From Abelmoschus esculentus (Eukaryota; Streptophyta; Magnoliopsida; Malvales; Malvaceae), in contig JAUCBN010000014.1 in NCBI GenBank assembly GCA_035048815.1, forward strand, positions 16,103,501 through 16,167,500: a stretch of 64,000 nucleotides of DNA, in the 5' to 3' direction. A model generated the notes under the pieces. That model did no database searches and was not told where the DNA came from. It was given only the letters and a program-made list of their open reading frames with translations. A program made the position numbers and the translations under genes. The number at the start of each line of letters is the position of its first letter. Position 1 is the first letter of the stretch. This document shows positions 1 to 12,800 of the stretch, one piece after another.

Positions 1-102
1 AAATGTTATTGCATGGTTGATCACTTGATATTATTTGAAACTTCTCAATCTGCGTGTTTAAACTAAAACATTTCATATGGTGTTTTTGGCCTTGTCACGC
101 AG

Positions 103-1943
103 GTATTATCACAACATTACTTCAAACACGTTGGTGGTGTTAGAAGCAATGGCTGCTCATGGTGTTAAGACTCTGATATATTCTAGTACATGTGCAACCT
201 ATGGGGAGCCTGAAAAAATGCCAATCACTGAAGTAACCCCACAGGCAAGTTGTAAACTTGGTTTTATTCTTAGATATTTACGGTTATAATGCAAGGCAAG
301 TAACATATATTGTGAACCAACTCAGGTTCCAATCAACCCATATGGAAAAGCTAAGAAGATGGCTGAAGATATCATCTTGGATTTCTCCAAGAACTCGGAC
401 ATGGCAGTTATGATCCTAAGGTTTGTATATTTGTTTAGTTCTGAAAGTGAGCCGTTGTAATCTGTGTTAGCTTTTCTTGATGTTGTTTCCATATTTTGTC
501 CTCTGGTTTTTTCATCTGAAAATGCATAACTTTTGGAACTTAATATCACACGGAAGGCTTAGGCTGCATATACATGTATTTCTATTACTGGCAATCTGTA
601 TAGTTCAAGTTTTTTGGTAAAATAGAAGCTTAGAATGCTGCCTATATAAGTATTTATTGATAGTCCAACAATTTTCAATTGGTTATGAGTTCACATTTTT
701 TTGTTGAATTATCTTTCAGATACTTCAATGTGATCGGGTCAGATCCTGACGGAAGATTAGGTGAGGCTCCCAGACCTGAGTTGCGTGAGCATGGGAGAAT
801 TTCAGGTGCTTGTTTTGATGCAGCCCGTGGTATCATTCCGGGTCTAAAGGTATGCTATTTCTTTTGCCGCTTATGTTTCTCATCTTTAGTGATTGCTTTG
901 TATTTCTAGCTAAACTTGGGGTCAAGAAGCAAACAACTAGCTACATACTCCGTCTTGTATACAGCATATAACTAGAAATGCAAGTTGTATTTCTAGTTAT
1001 TGCAGTTGGAGAGGCCTTAGGAAGATTATGAACACTAAAAATGGTGACAGGTCATACTGAAAGTTAATTTTAAATATGGAGTGTAGCAGCAACAGCTTTT
1101 CTTGAAGGCTCGTAGTCGTAGATGATGATTTTTCAAAAGCCGAAGCTTTGATTGCACGCTACGTGTGTGTGTGTGTGTGTGTGTATTTCTGATGGCATCA
1201 CCTTTGCTAGCATCTTTTTCTTTCATTAGGCTAATTTTATAACTCATAAGAGATTTCAAAGATCTGAACTGAATGATGAACTACCTGTCGTTTCACATGT
1301 TCGACAATGATGCTTCTTTTACAGGTGAAAAAGGTCATCTAATGTATGATAAAATAAACTGTCAACTTTTTGTTACAACTGTACTTTTCAGGCAAATATG
1401 TATTGAGCTGTTCCATGTTTGTTTTATACTTGTAACCATTATAAAATGTCATCACACCTGTCGGTCCACATGTTTGCTGTATCACCTTTATCTTTGGTGG
1501 CTTTTGTTGCTTGTGTTCTAATACTATTAAATTTCTGATTTTGCTAATCTGGTTTTTGGGCTTTCGTGTAGGTCAAGGGAACAGATTACAATACACATGA
1601 CGGCACCTGCATACGAGACTATATCGATGTTACCGACTTGGTTGATGCTCATGTTAAAGCTCTTCAAAAGGCAATGCCCCAAAACGTAGGAATCTACAAT
1701 GTTGGTACCGGAAGAGGTAGATCGGTGAAGGAGTTTGTAGAGGCCTGTAAGAAAGCTACAGGGGTTGAGATAAAAGTCGACTATCTTCCCCGCCGACCCG
1801 GAGATTATGCCGAAGTATTCAGTGACCCAACCAAGATCTACCGCGAGCTGAACTGGACGGCTCAACACACTGATCTCGAGGAGAGTTTAAAGACCGCATG
1901 GAGATGGCAAAAGGCACATCGTGATGGATACGGAGCCTCTTAG
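103..1943 (+). CDS. MUR4: UDP-arabinose 4-epimerase, 3' part (gene runs off the left edge)
   Basis: Four exons are visible: 103-244, 326-420, 720-849 and 1572-1943 (stop TAG). All junctions keep codon phase, giving about 246 residues of the C-terminal part. The enzyme interconverts UDP-xylose and UDP-arabinose in the Golgi and so supplies arabinose for cell-wall polymers. The sequence shows an SDR-epimerase core: the SSTCATYG strand, then the catalytic Y-x3-K as PYGKAKK just after the second exon begins, then RYFNVIGSDPDGRLGE, DGTCIRDYIDV and NVGTGRGRSVKEF. The last is typical of the MUR4 branch of plant epimerases. The N-terminal membrane anchor and the Rossmann GxxGxxG must lie upstream of the window. 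The first visible intron (245-325) uses a GC donor. UXE paralogues are nearly as likely as MUR4 itself. Confidence 0.93.
245..325 (+). other. GC-AG intron in the MUR4-like gene
   Basis: The exon ends CCACAG and the intron begins GCAAGT, the standard context for a GC donor (AG|GCAAGT). It ends CTCAG. Joining at these points gives T-P-Q-V-P-I-N-P-Y-G-K in frame, as in the family. No GT donor nearby restores that reading. Confidence 0.85.
1163..1184. repeat. (GT)n microsatellite in the last intron of the MUR4-like gene
   Basis: A run of about eleven GT dinucleotides lies inside the 722-bp intron 850-1571. It is probably length-variable between individuals and has no visible coding role. Confidence 0.9.
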
Positions 1944-3123
1944 GTGATATTGTTTCCTCATTGGACCACAAACATTTTACAGGAAATGGCTAACACAGAG
2001 ACATCTGATGGCCCCGACTTCAGCCGTGTATTGTCTATTCTATCCGTCGCATAGAAGAGGGGGAGAGAAATTTTTTGAGATTGAAAAATATTTTCCATTG
2101 CTGTTACATTATTTGGATGGTTGCTTATATCTGTATTTGAAGTGATAGTGATGGTTGGATCACATTGATGGTGAGGCTTAGGCATTGCTTTGATTCATTC
2201 TTTTTTTTTCCTCATTACCTTCATTAAAGCTAACCATGGAGTCTTGCAAACATTTTAAATCAATGGAGTGAATAGTGATGTTCAAATTCTTTCGAGAGTA
2301 GTCGATCGAACCCTCGATACTCGGTAATTCAGTATTATCTTGGATTAGGGTTTGTTTCTTGAGGGAAAAGATTAAGAAGCATTTTATTGAGGGAAAAGAA
2401 AGAGGAGCAAAGGGAGACAACAGAAAAGAATTAGGAGCAGATGGCAGTGAATAACAAGTCATTTGTTGTATTTGATGAAGCAAGGCATTTGAATGGGTTA
2501 ATAACAAAATAACCCCCCAACCTTCTATTCATTCATCCTAAGTGTATAAGCTCTTCAACAATGGCTGAAAATGCCTTTCTGAGTTGGTTCAACTCAACTT
2601 TCTTTATCTTTACTTCTCATCTTCTCAACCAAATGCCTACCCTTTTCTTCCATGTGACGTTTCTTTTCTACGAATTTCTCCACCATTCTCTTCTTACAAT
2701 CACGTAGCTTCTTGAAAACATGAAATCCAATGGAAAAATCCCCGAATCAATTAATTATGGCTAAATCCCTTCACATGATTCCTTCATGGTTTACTGGATC
2801 TCAAATGACAATGTTGACCACCAGGCCAGCTAATGTGGGTTTAGCTTATACAATAGATATCAAGAGACAGAGACAATAGGCATCTCATACTACCTGCTTC
2901 TCTTCATAAAACCTCCTATACTAAGAGGGTCATCATTAATGGAAGATGACGAGAGATGACAGATCCAGGAAAGAGATTTGAAGTCGGCAAGGTCATCCAT
3001 CTTGGAATTTGTCCAAGTTCAACATGTGTCTGAGAGCTTTGAACATAAATGGAAAGCCACTTTGTTGACAACTTCACAATTAAACAATTAACAAATCATG
3101 CAGATCTTTTGAGCCATGTTTAT
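1944..3123. other. 3' flank and intergenic region
   Basis: The first part is probably the 3' UTR of the MUR4-like gene. The rest is AT-rich and I see no reading frame with family resemblance in it. The far end borders the 3' edge of the TEX2-like pseudogene on the other strand. Confidence 0.6.
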
Positions 3124-5879
3124 TGGAAAGTGCATACAAATTCAGAATCCGTATCCACTTTGCCTTTCTGAAAATCTTGGTCACAAACTTCAATTCTTGT
3201 CACAACATCTATCAGAACTCCACGGCTCCACCAGAATATTCAGCATCAACCTCGAATGATGATACCTCATTCATGTCATTTCCAAGAAGCCTCATCTCAT
3301 GGATATAAGGTGGGAGATGCCCGATGTCTATGTCAGTACAAATGACTTCACCTATGTGATTAGGGGTCCTCATACTGGACAATGTTCTCTGTTATATCAA
3401 ATCATAAAAATCATCAGAACAATCATCAAATGTACATCGAAATATTTTTCAGCAGAACTAATTACAGAAAAAGTAGACCGAAAAATGTTCATCGAACATC
3501 CAAAAAAAATCAACGCAGCAATAGCACACCCAAGAAAAATGTAATCTTCATTGTTGTCCAAAGTCCAGGCCAAAAAAGTTTGTCATCACAGGCAATGTAC
3601 TAATAAAGGAAAAGTTGAATTAAGAAATTTGGAATAAGAAACAAAATAGGCTATCTTTTTGCCTTCTTTGACTGGAAACAAACCAAATAGTCAATCTGAT
3701 TTTTTTGAGTAGTAAAGGATGTCAATATAACTATACCTATAATCAGAAAATATGTTTCATTTTACCCTTAAGCAGGGTGGAGTCAAGCAGGCAGAGTAGA
3801 CATAGAAAATGCAACTGATAAACCAACAAGAAATATGAAGAGGCAATACCATGCACAAGACAGCAGGAAAAAATGAAAATAACATCTTGTTTTGGTGGCT
3901 TTCCGACTTGAATCCGTGCTTGAAGGGAACTTTTCAAAGCTGCATTTACTTTGATATCAAAAAGGACTCGAGAAATTAACTAGTTCCAGCAAAGTATTCC
4001 TTCATCATTATTAGGCTTTTCATATTCAGACTCGGCATCTGAAGCAACAGAAGCACCGCTTTTACTTTCTGAATGAGGAAAATCTTGTGGCGGTGTAAAT
4101 GCCATATTTTCTTCAGTTGAACTGTTAAGTGCCTTGTTTGACACTGACTCTTGGAATGGATGCTGCTTCTCGCAAGCCTTTCTCTCCTCATGGACAGATT
4201 GATTACTTGAATTTCCCTTTCTTTCACCAGGTTTTGAATTCTTTTTCGACAGCCTTTTCCAAAATGATTTAACTTTTGATATAGATCCATCAGACTTATT
4301 TCTCTTATCCATTGGCTCAGCACTGAAGCCAAAGGATGGCTTCATAAATGAGGAATATCCAGAACTTAGCAATGCCCTGTAAGCTTGGAAGTCCATTTTC
4401 AACTTGATGAACCAGTTGATCTTTTCATAGTCCTCCCATGAAGCAAGACGAAGACACTTACACCATGACTCCTTTTCCCATGCAGTCTCCAGATAAAGTT
4501 AAATGATTTTACTTCCATTGTATAATGAACTCTTGGTCTCAACTTCTATTGGAGATCTCTTGGCCCTGCCAAACCATAAATTCAAAGCAAAGGAATGAAG
4601 AAGATCAAATGTCTTGAAAGAACATAACTAGAACAATTGATTAAGCTTATATCAAATTTTGTTACATCGACTCGAGTATCAGTTTCGGAAATTGGTACGT
4701 GTCCGCATGCTTAACTTGTCTTCTGATTAAAATTTTGGACTTGCAGAGTCAACTAAAATATTCCAAAAATTATATCCAGGTCAGTGAAATGAGTTAAAAC
4801 AATGTCTCAAATGAAACTATAATTCAATACCACATATGAACCAACATGTTTACAGTTTATTACTATATTCATTCATGTGATTTTATGTAGGTTATTGTAT
4901 TTTTCTGATTTAATTAATTTCATCTAAAAGACATTTATATCAAGTATTCATATTTGAACACACCAGTTTTTTAATTCATTCCTTTACTAGCCATAAATTC
5001 AACTCGGACCCCAGTATCAGCTGGTACTAATCGACATAAGCTAAACATTCAAGTTTCGAAGATTAAAAAATGAAAGTTGAAAGGTGACTAGAAGGTTCAT
5101 ATCAGAATCAAACTATAGAAATGGTGGACCAAACTTCCTTCTCTTTCTCCAATTGCAGGAGTACAAAGAGCATGTCGAAATGTGCGATAAAAAGTCGGGA
5201 AAACTTTTAATATCTTATACTATCAATGAAGAGTCAGGCGAATATGGCAGCCATTATAAGAAAGTATGTGGCCAATAGCATGTATAATCTTCAAATGACA
5301 ATGATATTACATAAATTTCAAAGAATGGAGGAAACCATCACTGACATTGCTGTTTCGACATGTTAATAACAAAACATTGATTCAAAGAAAGAGGGAATAA
5401 TACCATTTCCTCGAGGGCAAGGTCGTAGCGGCAATGGCCTGAATAATGCTGCCCTTGAGAGGAATAAAGATGCAAGAAGAATCAGAGCTCGTAAGGGTCA
5501 GGTACTGGTCTTGGATTTGGGAATGTTTTCGAACCGGGGAGACCTCAATTATCACGTCCTTCTTTCTCTTCTGCTCTTTGGATGCATTTTTTTCTGAATC
5601 AAGAACCCAAACAACCCCCTAAGACAACGATAACAATGGATTCAAAATCCCAGAAAAACTATGCTAACAATTACTACAACAACAACAACAATCTGCGGTT
5701 CTCTAATTGTTACATACCTGCATGTTGGGGCAAATGGAATCGATGGAATGCTCTGCTGCATCGGTTTCACGTTTGATCTTTCGTTGGATTCTGCGGTTCA
5801 ATAGAGTCACCACCACCAGTTCCAAACCCAGGATTGCAAAAATCCCAGCAACAAACCCAACGAAGAACGCGACCAACAT
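3124..5879 (-). pseudogene. Decayed TEX2-like PH/SMP-domain lipid-transfer gene
   Basis: Exons can be read on the minus strand at 5879-5718 (ATG at 5879; N-terminal membrane segment MLVAFFVGFVAGIFAILG), 5618-5404 (PH-like part, GVVWVLDSE and EVSPVRKH), 4565-3908 (AKRSPIEVE, WEKESWCKCLRLAS, GYSSFMKPS, then the start of the SMP domain) and 3388 to about 3124 (RTLSSMRTPNHIGEVICTD, EYSGGAV). Splice sites and phase fit an intact ancestral gene of the plant TEX2/DUF2404 family, ER proteins that move lipids at contact sites. The frame is broken in three places. There is a TAA at 4501-4499 before LYLETAWEKE, a TAG at 3982-3980 between CWN and LISRVLFD, and a frameshift near 3219-3222 between YSGGAV and LIDVVTRIEV. 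Reading also stops near 3124, short of the usual C-terminus. I call it a pseudogene. Confidence 0.85.
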
Positions 5880-6860
5880 CGTTCCGAATTATATATTTAT
5901 TATTTCGATTCCATTTGGACTATTTTGTTCATTGTTTCTTCTTGTTTTTGTTTTATTAAAGACAAGACTGATACAATAGTAAATCTCAAAAAACCATTCT
6001 TTTTTGTTTTCCTTGTTCTTCCAGAATTACCAAGCATAGTCGGTTATCAACTTATGAAATAGGATCAAATTCATATACATTTGAAAACAATACCGTTATG
6101 AAAAATAGCAGTAAAAGTATTTGTTAAAGTGCCGTACGTTCCAGATCCTGTTTTGTTCAAGTACAAAGTGTTTATAGATGAAAATAAAAATGATTCTTTT
6201 AGAAAATTACAAAGTGTTTATAGATGATTGATTTACCCACCATCAAGATGAGTTTCGACATCATAAAAATGATTCTTTTACAAATTTAAATCACTGTTCT
6301 TATCATCATGTTTTCGATAATGATGCCAGAATTGATTGTCTGGCAGTAAAAAATAGATTTGCAGGAAAAGAATACAACAAAGAAAGCTGATAAGTTGCAT
6401 GCATAACATGCAGATACAGCGTAGACAATAATAAATCATCAAATCATGTTCTATTTCTAAGAAAAATACTTCCTATCATGTCTCCAAAAACGAGCTAGTT
6501 TACAAATCCAAAATAAAGGCATTATCTCCTATTAAGAAAACATGAATTATCTCCCACATAACTTCCCGAATCTGAATCAATTACATCAACCGTGTTACCT
6601 AATCCTTCTTCGACATCATGGAAAATAAGGACAATGAAACAACACAATGCATGCCATAGATCCCATCTTTGTAACAAATATGTTGTTATATAACAAAGTA
6701 CCCTAGAATGTAGAACAGAAACGAGGTGATCCTTAATTATATGCACACCTCCAGTTTCCCCAACCGGACATGCAGGGCATTGAAATTCATCTAAGTACTT
6801 TCTAATGTTAGTTCCATGTACCAGCATATGTATCGTCATCTGCTTGTCTTGTAGAATTAG
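5880..6860. other. Region between the TEX2-like pseudogene and the NHX gene
   Basis: This AT-rich stretch holds the former promoter side of the pseudogene and the likely 3' UTR of the NHX gene (below 6861). A frame of about 105 codons on the minus strand at 6522-6839 has no recognisable similarity and falls in that presumed UTR, so I do not call it a gene. Confidence 0.5.
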
Positions 6861-9800
6861 CTATTGTCCACGGAATACTCCCCTTCTAGAACTGAGCATT
6901 GGATCATCTGATAAATTTAAAAGGACCGAGATTAACAGAAATGAACCACAATGCATACAACTTAAGCTGTCAAATTAAGCCCAGAAATGCAAAGCATGAC
7001 ATGCAAGACATGGTTCATCCAACTATAATTTACTTGAAGTCGAAGTAATCATTGATACAAAATAAGCATAAGCATTTGTTAATTAGTACCAGACACAAAT
7101 GATCAACCCAGTCAACAAGCCATTCTTTCAACTAAAATATCACACTACTAATAACTATAAATTGATAGTTAGTTTTTTCATTTTTTTCAAATGAAAACAG
7201 GTAATTTTACTCGAGTAAAACCATAAAGAAGTGGGGCTGAACTCTCATTTCTGAGAAAAGTAAATGGAGAATTTGAACCTCGTGTTTATACAATTCTGAC
7301 AGCTTTTAATGATGATTCGATAAACAAGTTGGTGCAACTTATCTATATCTCAATGCTAATATGTATATTTACATAGATGCTAGCAAAGCCCACACCAACA
7401 TATCATCTGAAAAGAAATGTTAGAAGAAACAAACAAAAGGAAACAAAAACATAACAACAACTAATTTCAAATGAATTTTCTGGTTACTATATTTAGCCAC
7501 CATCCGGATAAAATCAAATAAAAGTTAAGATGAAAACAAAGCAATACCAATAACAGAAAAGGAAAAGGAAATTTTACCCTCTTCATGATCATCATCATCT
7601 CCATTCTGGCTTGTGAAGAATGGGGTGAGGTAATTCCTATCTAATTCAGAGAATGATGCTGCACTGCAGGGTAAAAAATGGTTTTAAATAAAAAAAATTA
7701 GAAGATTAATCAATAGATCCCTGATCATGATTAAAGGCAAAAATATTTACATATTACCTTTTGCGGAACTCACTCAATTTCATCCTAAACCTGTTCCCTG
7801 ATGTTCCTTCTTCATCATAAGATGTAGGAACATATCCATTATTACCCTCAAAGCTCTGCAAAAAATTATCGGTTTCTATTACTTATGCGAAAATCACTCA
7901 CAAATGCTCACCATTTTTCATTTTAATATTCACAACAAAACACAATCATCATCATGAAGGCATCAGCAGCAGTTTCCAAATTCAACATTTTTACTTGATT
8001 CTCATCAATTAACAATTCATACAATCTGCAATGACCAAACAGGTAAAGAAGACGCAATGGACCTCCATCTATTCTGAAACAGACACACACATGCACACAT
8101 TCCTAGACATACAAAACAGGGGGAAATGAGGAATTTGCATTTTCTTACTATCCGCATTTACAACAGGGGAGAGTATTTTGTAAAATATAAATAGCATAAT
8201 TTCTGTGGAACTTACTTCCCCCAAGTGAGGATCATGACCATCCCCCACAACTTGCAGAGCTTCTAGCATTGTACCTGTTGAACCACCAATTAGCAATACC
8301 TGTCACATTTAGGTCAAAAATAAAAGGTTACTACAAAGTTAAGCAACAACTACCACACTATGACCATGATGTATTGTAACTCTTGAAATGAGTAGGAATG
8401 TAGAAGATGCAATTATCTACATTCCATTTTGGACATGCAAGGGTTCATGTTCGTTTAACACTAGTGGCCAACCAGCGGTAATATACCTTTTAAATCATAT
8501 ATCACTAAAGCAAGCTAAAGAGCCGATCAAAAACAGAACCAATTCTACAAGTGATCTTTACCAGTAGAAGCCGAAAATTTCAAAAGATATGGTATCACAG
8601 ACTAGCAAATAAATATTGCCTTCATATCTAAGCAATGAGAACTGAATAGATAACAAAATCTATCACTTAGAGATGCTAAATTATTAAAGATACAACTTTT
8701 TTCCCATACCGTCAAAACTACTATGGCAGTTGTTGCAGTGAATATGATCTGACCATGTCCTTCCTGAAGATCATGAACAGATTGCAGAGCAAGGGCAAAA
8801 GCCATTGCCCCTCGAAGTCCTAGTCAAGTAAATAATAGTTTAGTTTCCGAAAAGGTATATATGCAACTAAGATAAACTAGTATTTCTCTTACCGCTGTAG
8901 CAAAGTGCTTTTTGGTGCTTTAAAGGTATTTGCCTATGGGCAGGACGAACCAAATTGACCAGATATGCGCAAGAAAAGACATTGGCAGCCCTAAAGATTT
9001 AAATACACAACCTAATTAATTATTCAATATAGGTCCATACACAATGAAAAATTTTAAATTTTAAATATTGATAATTCTTTAGTTTTGAAGGTCCATGATA
9101 TCATCTATATAGCTCATTTACCTGGCAACTGCAATAAATAACTGACATGATAATGAAGAAAGTCAAGGAATAGCATGAGACCGTAAATTAGTGCAGCCAC
9201 CAAACCTAGGTTCGCAAAAAAAAAAACGCAGTAGTAATAATAATGCAAGGATACAATTGAGAAAAAGATAAACCCCACATGCGACCAGCTGTGCTTTTCC
9301 ATAGCAATATCAAAACCCATGTATATAAATCTGCAAAATTGCACAAATAATCTTGCTTCACAATAAGTTAGGGCACGGACAAGAAATTAAATCAGTTCAC
9401 ATATGGCAAAGATAACTCCCTTAAATTCCTTACATGAATGTCTCAGCCAGTGATGATATTAAGTGAAAAAAGTCGGATACAAAACGCTGGGAATTTTCTG
9501 ATAAATTTGAGTATGTGTAATGCTTCATCACCTAAAAGAAAAAAAATATCCATCATGTCGCATCAACATGTGATTTACTACTACTCAATCAGCCTTGTAA
9601 GCTCACTTACAATTCCAGTGAACAATATAGACACAATACCAGACAGGCCGAGACCTTCCGCAAGCATGTACCTGGAAAATATATTTTCATAATTAACTGC
9701 TCCATGGGTTCATTAACAATAAGAAGGTGGGGAAAACAAAGATCGTAAAGGGTTGAATACTTACGAGAAATAAGGGAAAAGAACAAAAAGACAGCACTCC

Positions 9801-12800
9801 AAGTTTTGAAGACTGAAAACAGTGATGGTGATATATTATTGTCAGGAATTTCCAGAATCAAAATGCACTTCATACAGGAACTGAAAGGTTGACATCAACT
9901 ACTTACTTGTCAATATCTAATCCAGCATACTTAAAGAGGTTCTAGGAGTTAAGGTTTCAAAGCACGCAACAATGTGTGCTTGAGGGTATAAAATATGGTA
10001 AAAATATAAAAGACAGATAACGAAGGATATAAGAGCAGAAGTAAATCCAACTCCAGCACCTGCACAACATGGAAAGAACCTTAGTCATTGCAATTAAAAG
10101 CACATAAAAGTATGGAATGGTAGAAGATCAATCAGTAACAGAAAATAACTGCATTGATAAATTGAGGTAGAGCATTTTTCTTCCTTTCATTTTTGTTTAG
10201 AAAAAAAATCCCCCATTCTCCCCTTTAGGTGTGTTCGTACCCACTAAGATTTCTTGTTAATCGAAAAGAAAAACAATAACATTCACCTATCTGTTGGGAT
10301 GAAAAATTATATAAAGGTACTAAGATATTTTAGTCTCTTCATTTTTCACTAATAAAATTAAACAAAACATTACTAGATTGAATCAAGTTTGGGGTCTAAT
10401 TAAAGTAATTAAGCCTTCTTCAAGATTTAATTTGATTGTTTAATTAAACGCAAGGATAGAGCATAAATAAACCTTTGGTTTATTTGCACTTGACCTGGAA
10501 TTGAAAGCCTTGTTTAGCCACACATCTCAAGAGAGCTTGGTTTTTTCTTTTGTTCTCTTAGTCGTCTGTACTAATACAAGAGAGGAAGGCTTATTTATTT
10601 GCAGCTGACCTACCATTAAAAGCCTTGCTTAGCCACACACCTCATGCTTTGAGTTAGTTTCCTTCTTTAGGATTTTTAACATGTTTATTTGGAGGCAACC
10701 ATAACAAAGAAAACACCGGTTGATGTACTGATAACTAGGACATAAAAGCCTAAACTAAAGTTGGTATAAGGTTGGCAAAAGGACAGCAGTTTACCATTTA
10801 CTCACTTGCAAGATGAAGCTTAGAAAAACTTTCTTCTCTTTTTCTATTAAAAGCAATTATGTAGATATAAATTTTAATATATAAAAGATATACAAAGTTT
10901 AAGCAAGACCAAATATTAAGACAGACCTGCAGACAAAGAGCCAACAAAGGTCTCAAGAAACCTAACAATCACCAGAAAGAAGTTTTGCCCAGATGGATCG
11001 TTACTTCTTACAATAGACATAGTTCTGCACATAGAAACAACACTTGATTTAAAAACCAAACTAACTATTCTCACCACAAAGGACAAATGCAAGTACTCAA
11101 TTTACCTGTACAAAGATATTGCCATCTGCATAAAGAACCATTTCACCCAGTAAATAATGTGCATGTGCAAAATATGTTAAAAACATGAAACAAAGAAGCA
11201 CTGATAGAATGCTGCAAAAACTTACAGCATCATTTAGGACAGATTCCCCAAAGACCAAAGCATAAAGGTTCATATCAGTGCCAAGTTCCTACAATTAAGA
11301 TCGAACATTGATGATCACCGTAGGTCACTTGTTACTGCTTAAACACTAGTGTTATAAATCCTCAAGAGGTAAAAGGGGGGAAAGAACTTTGATTTCTCAC
11401 AACCACTCTACCTACATCTTGACATTTTGTTAAAATTAATGAAAGTTCAATTAAGTGGAAGAACCAGTAGCAGAAAGTAACAGCAGAAACTCTTTGAAGA
11501 CCCACTTTCAATAGAAAGTTAAAATTGGCATATGTATTTACAAAAATTAAGCAGCTAATGAAAAACAAAGAAAGAGGGTTACATAAGATTATACAGAAGC
11601 TTTTCTTAAAAGTAAGCATGGGTTATTGACTAAAATTACCATTTCTCAGTCATTACACTATTACTGATGTCCTATTTGGTCTTTGCTTTTGAGAAAAAAT
11701 TAGGTTATATTTGGTGTAGCATGTTAGTTATGCATTCATTTTTAATCATAATGTACTTTTTTTTTGAAGAAAAAAGCAAATGGAAAAATGCAAGAAGCAA
11801 AAGCAGCAATTAAATGCAAATCTAAGTTAAATTAAATCATTTTTCCCAATGCAAAAATAAGTGGCATAGTGCTAAATCAAGAAAAATACATGTTAATCCA
11901 CATCACAATAAAATCGAAGTTAAATGGGTTAATGTTACTATTGTTTGGATCATTTAAATGACTACAATAACTTTTCACTGATTTGCATTATTTGGTCTTG
12001 GAGGTATTTATAAATATAATGACTATTAACGCTTAGTGTATTAATGTTTATGTTTAGCCTCAACCCTTCTACAATAGATAACTAAGATGGAAGAAAATAA
12101 AACCTGAAATATGGAGAGGACAGTAACAGGATCGGTTGCTGATATAAGAGCACCAAACATTAGGCATTCAACAAAAGGAAGTCTGTACATGAGGTACATA
12201 AGACCACCGAGATAGCTGTAACATGAAGGTTAATAAGTAGTAACAAAAAGCCAACTCTTGAATCACAAAAAAGACTCAATTTTTTGTAATGAAGAAATAC
12301 TCACACTAGAACTCCAGTGACAACTGAAGCTATAAAAGTTCCTAGAATAGCAAATGTGACAATGGCTCCAAAGTTAGAGAAAAAGGGTTTCTGCCAAAAT
12401 GAAAGAAAACATGAGATAAGGATCACAGGAAAAACAGATATGCGAAACACACACACAAAGCGAATACACATAATGCGAAAGAGAGTTAATACTACTTACA
12501 GGTGCTTGGCTGAACCCTGACTGGGTGCCGGAAAGGGAAGTTAAGAAAAACTATTAGCTATAGAACACCCAACTTCAGACAGAAATATATCAGGGGAAGC
12601 ATCTACGTTGAAAAATGAAAGTGTAGGGAAGCAAATCAACAATTATCTAAACAAATACAAAGGATATAAGATGATTGGAGGTAGCAGAAAAAGGAAGAAG
12701 AACTCCTCATGGAAATTGAACCACGCCCTGCCCAGAGTTATACATCTCAAATGAAATCATGGTTTCCATCTTATAACACAAACAAAAAAATACAATAGTG

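Noticed and set aside
6522..6839. Minus-strand open frame of 105 codons beside the NHX gene
   Set aside because: It lies past the NHX stop codon at 6861, in the presumed 3' UTR, and has no family resemblance.
9142..9254. An AT-AC reading of NHX intron 15
   Set aside because: The first bases are GT and the last AG; only the interior signals are U12-like, so it is the GT-AG subtype.
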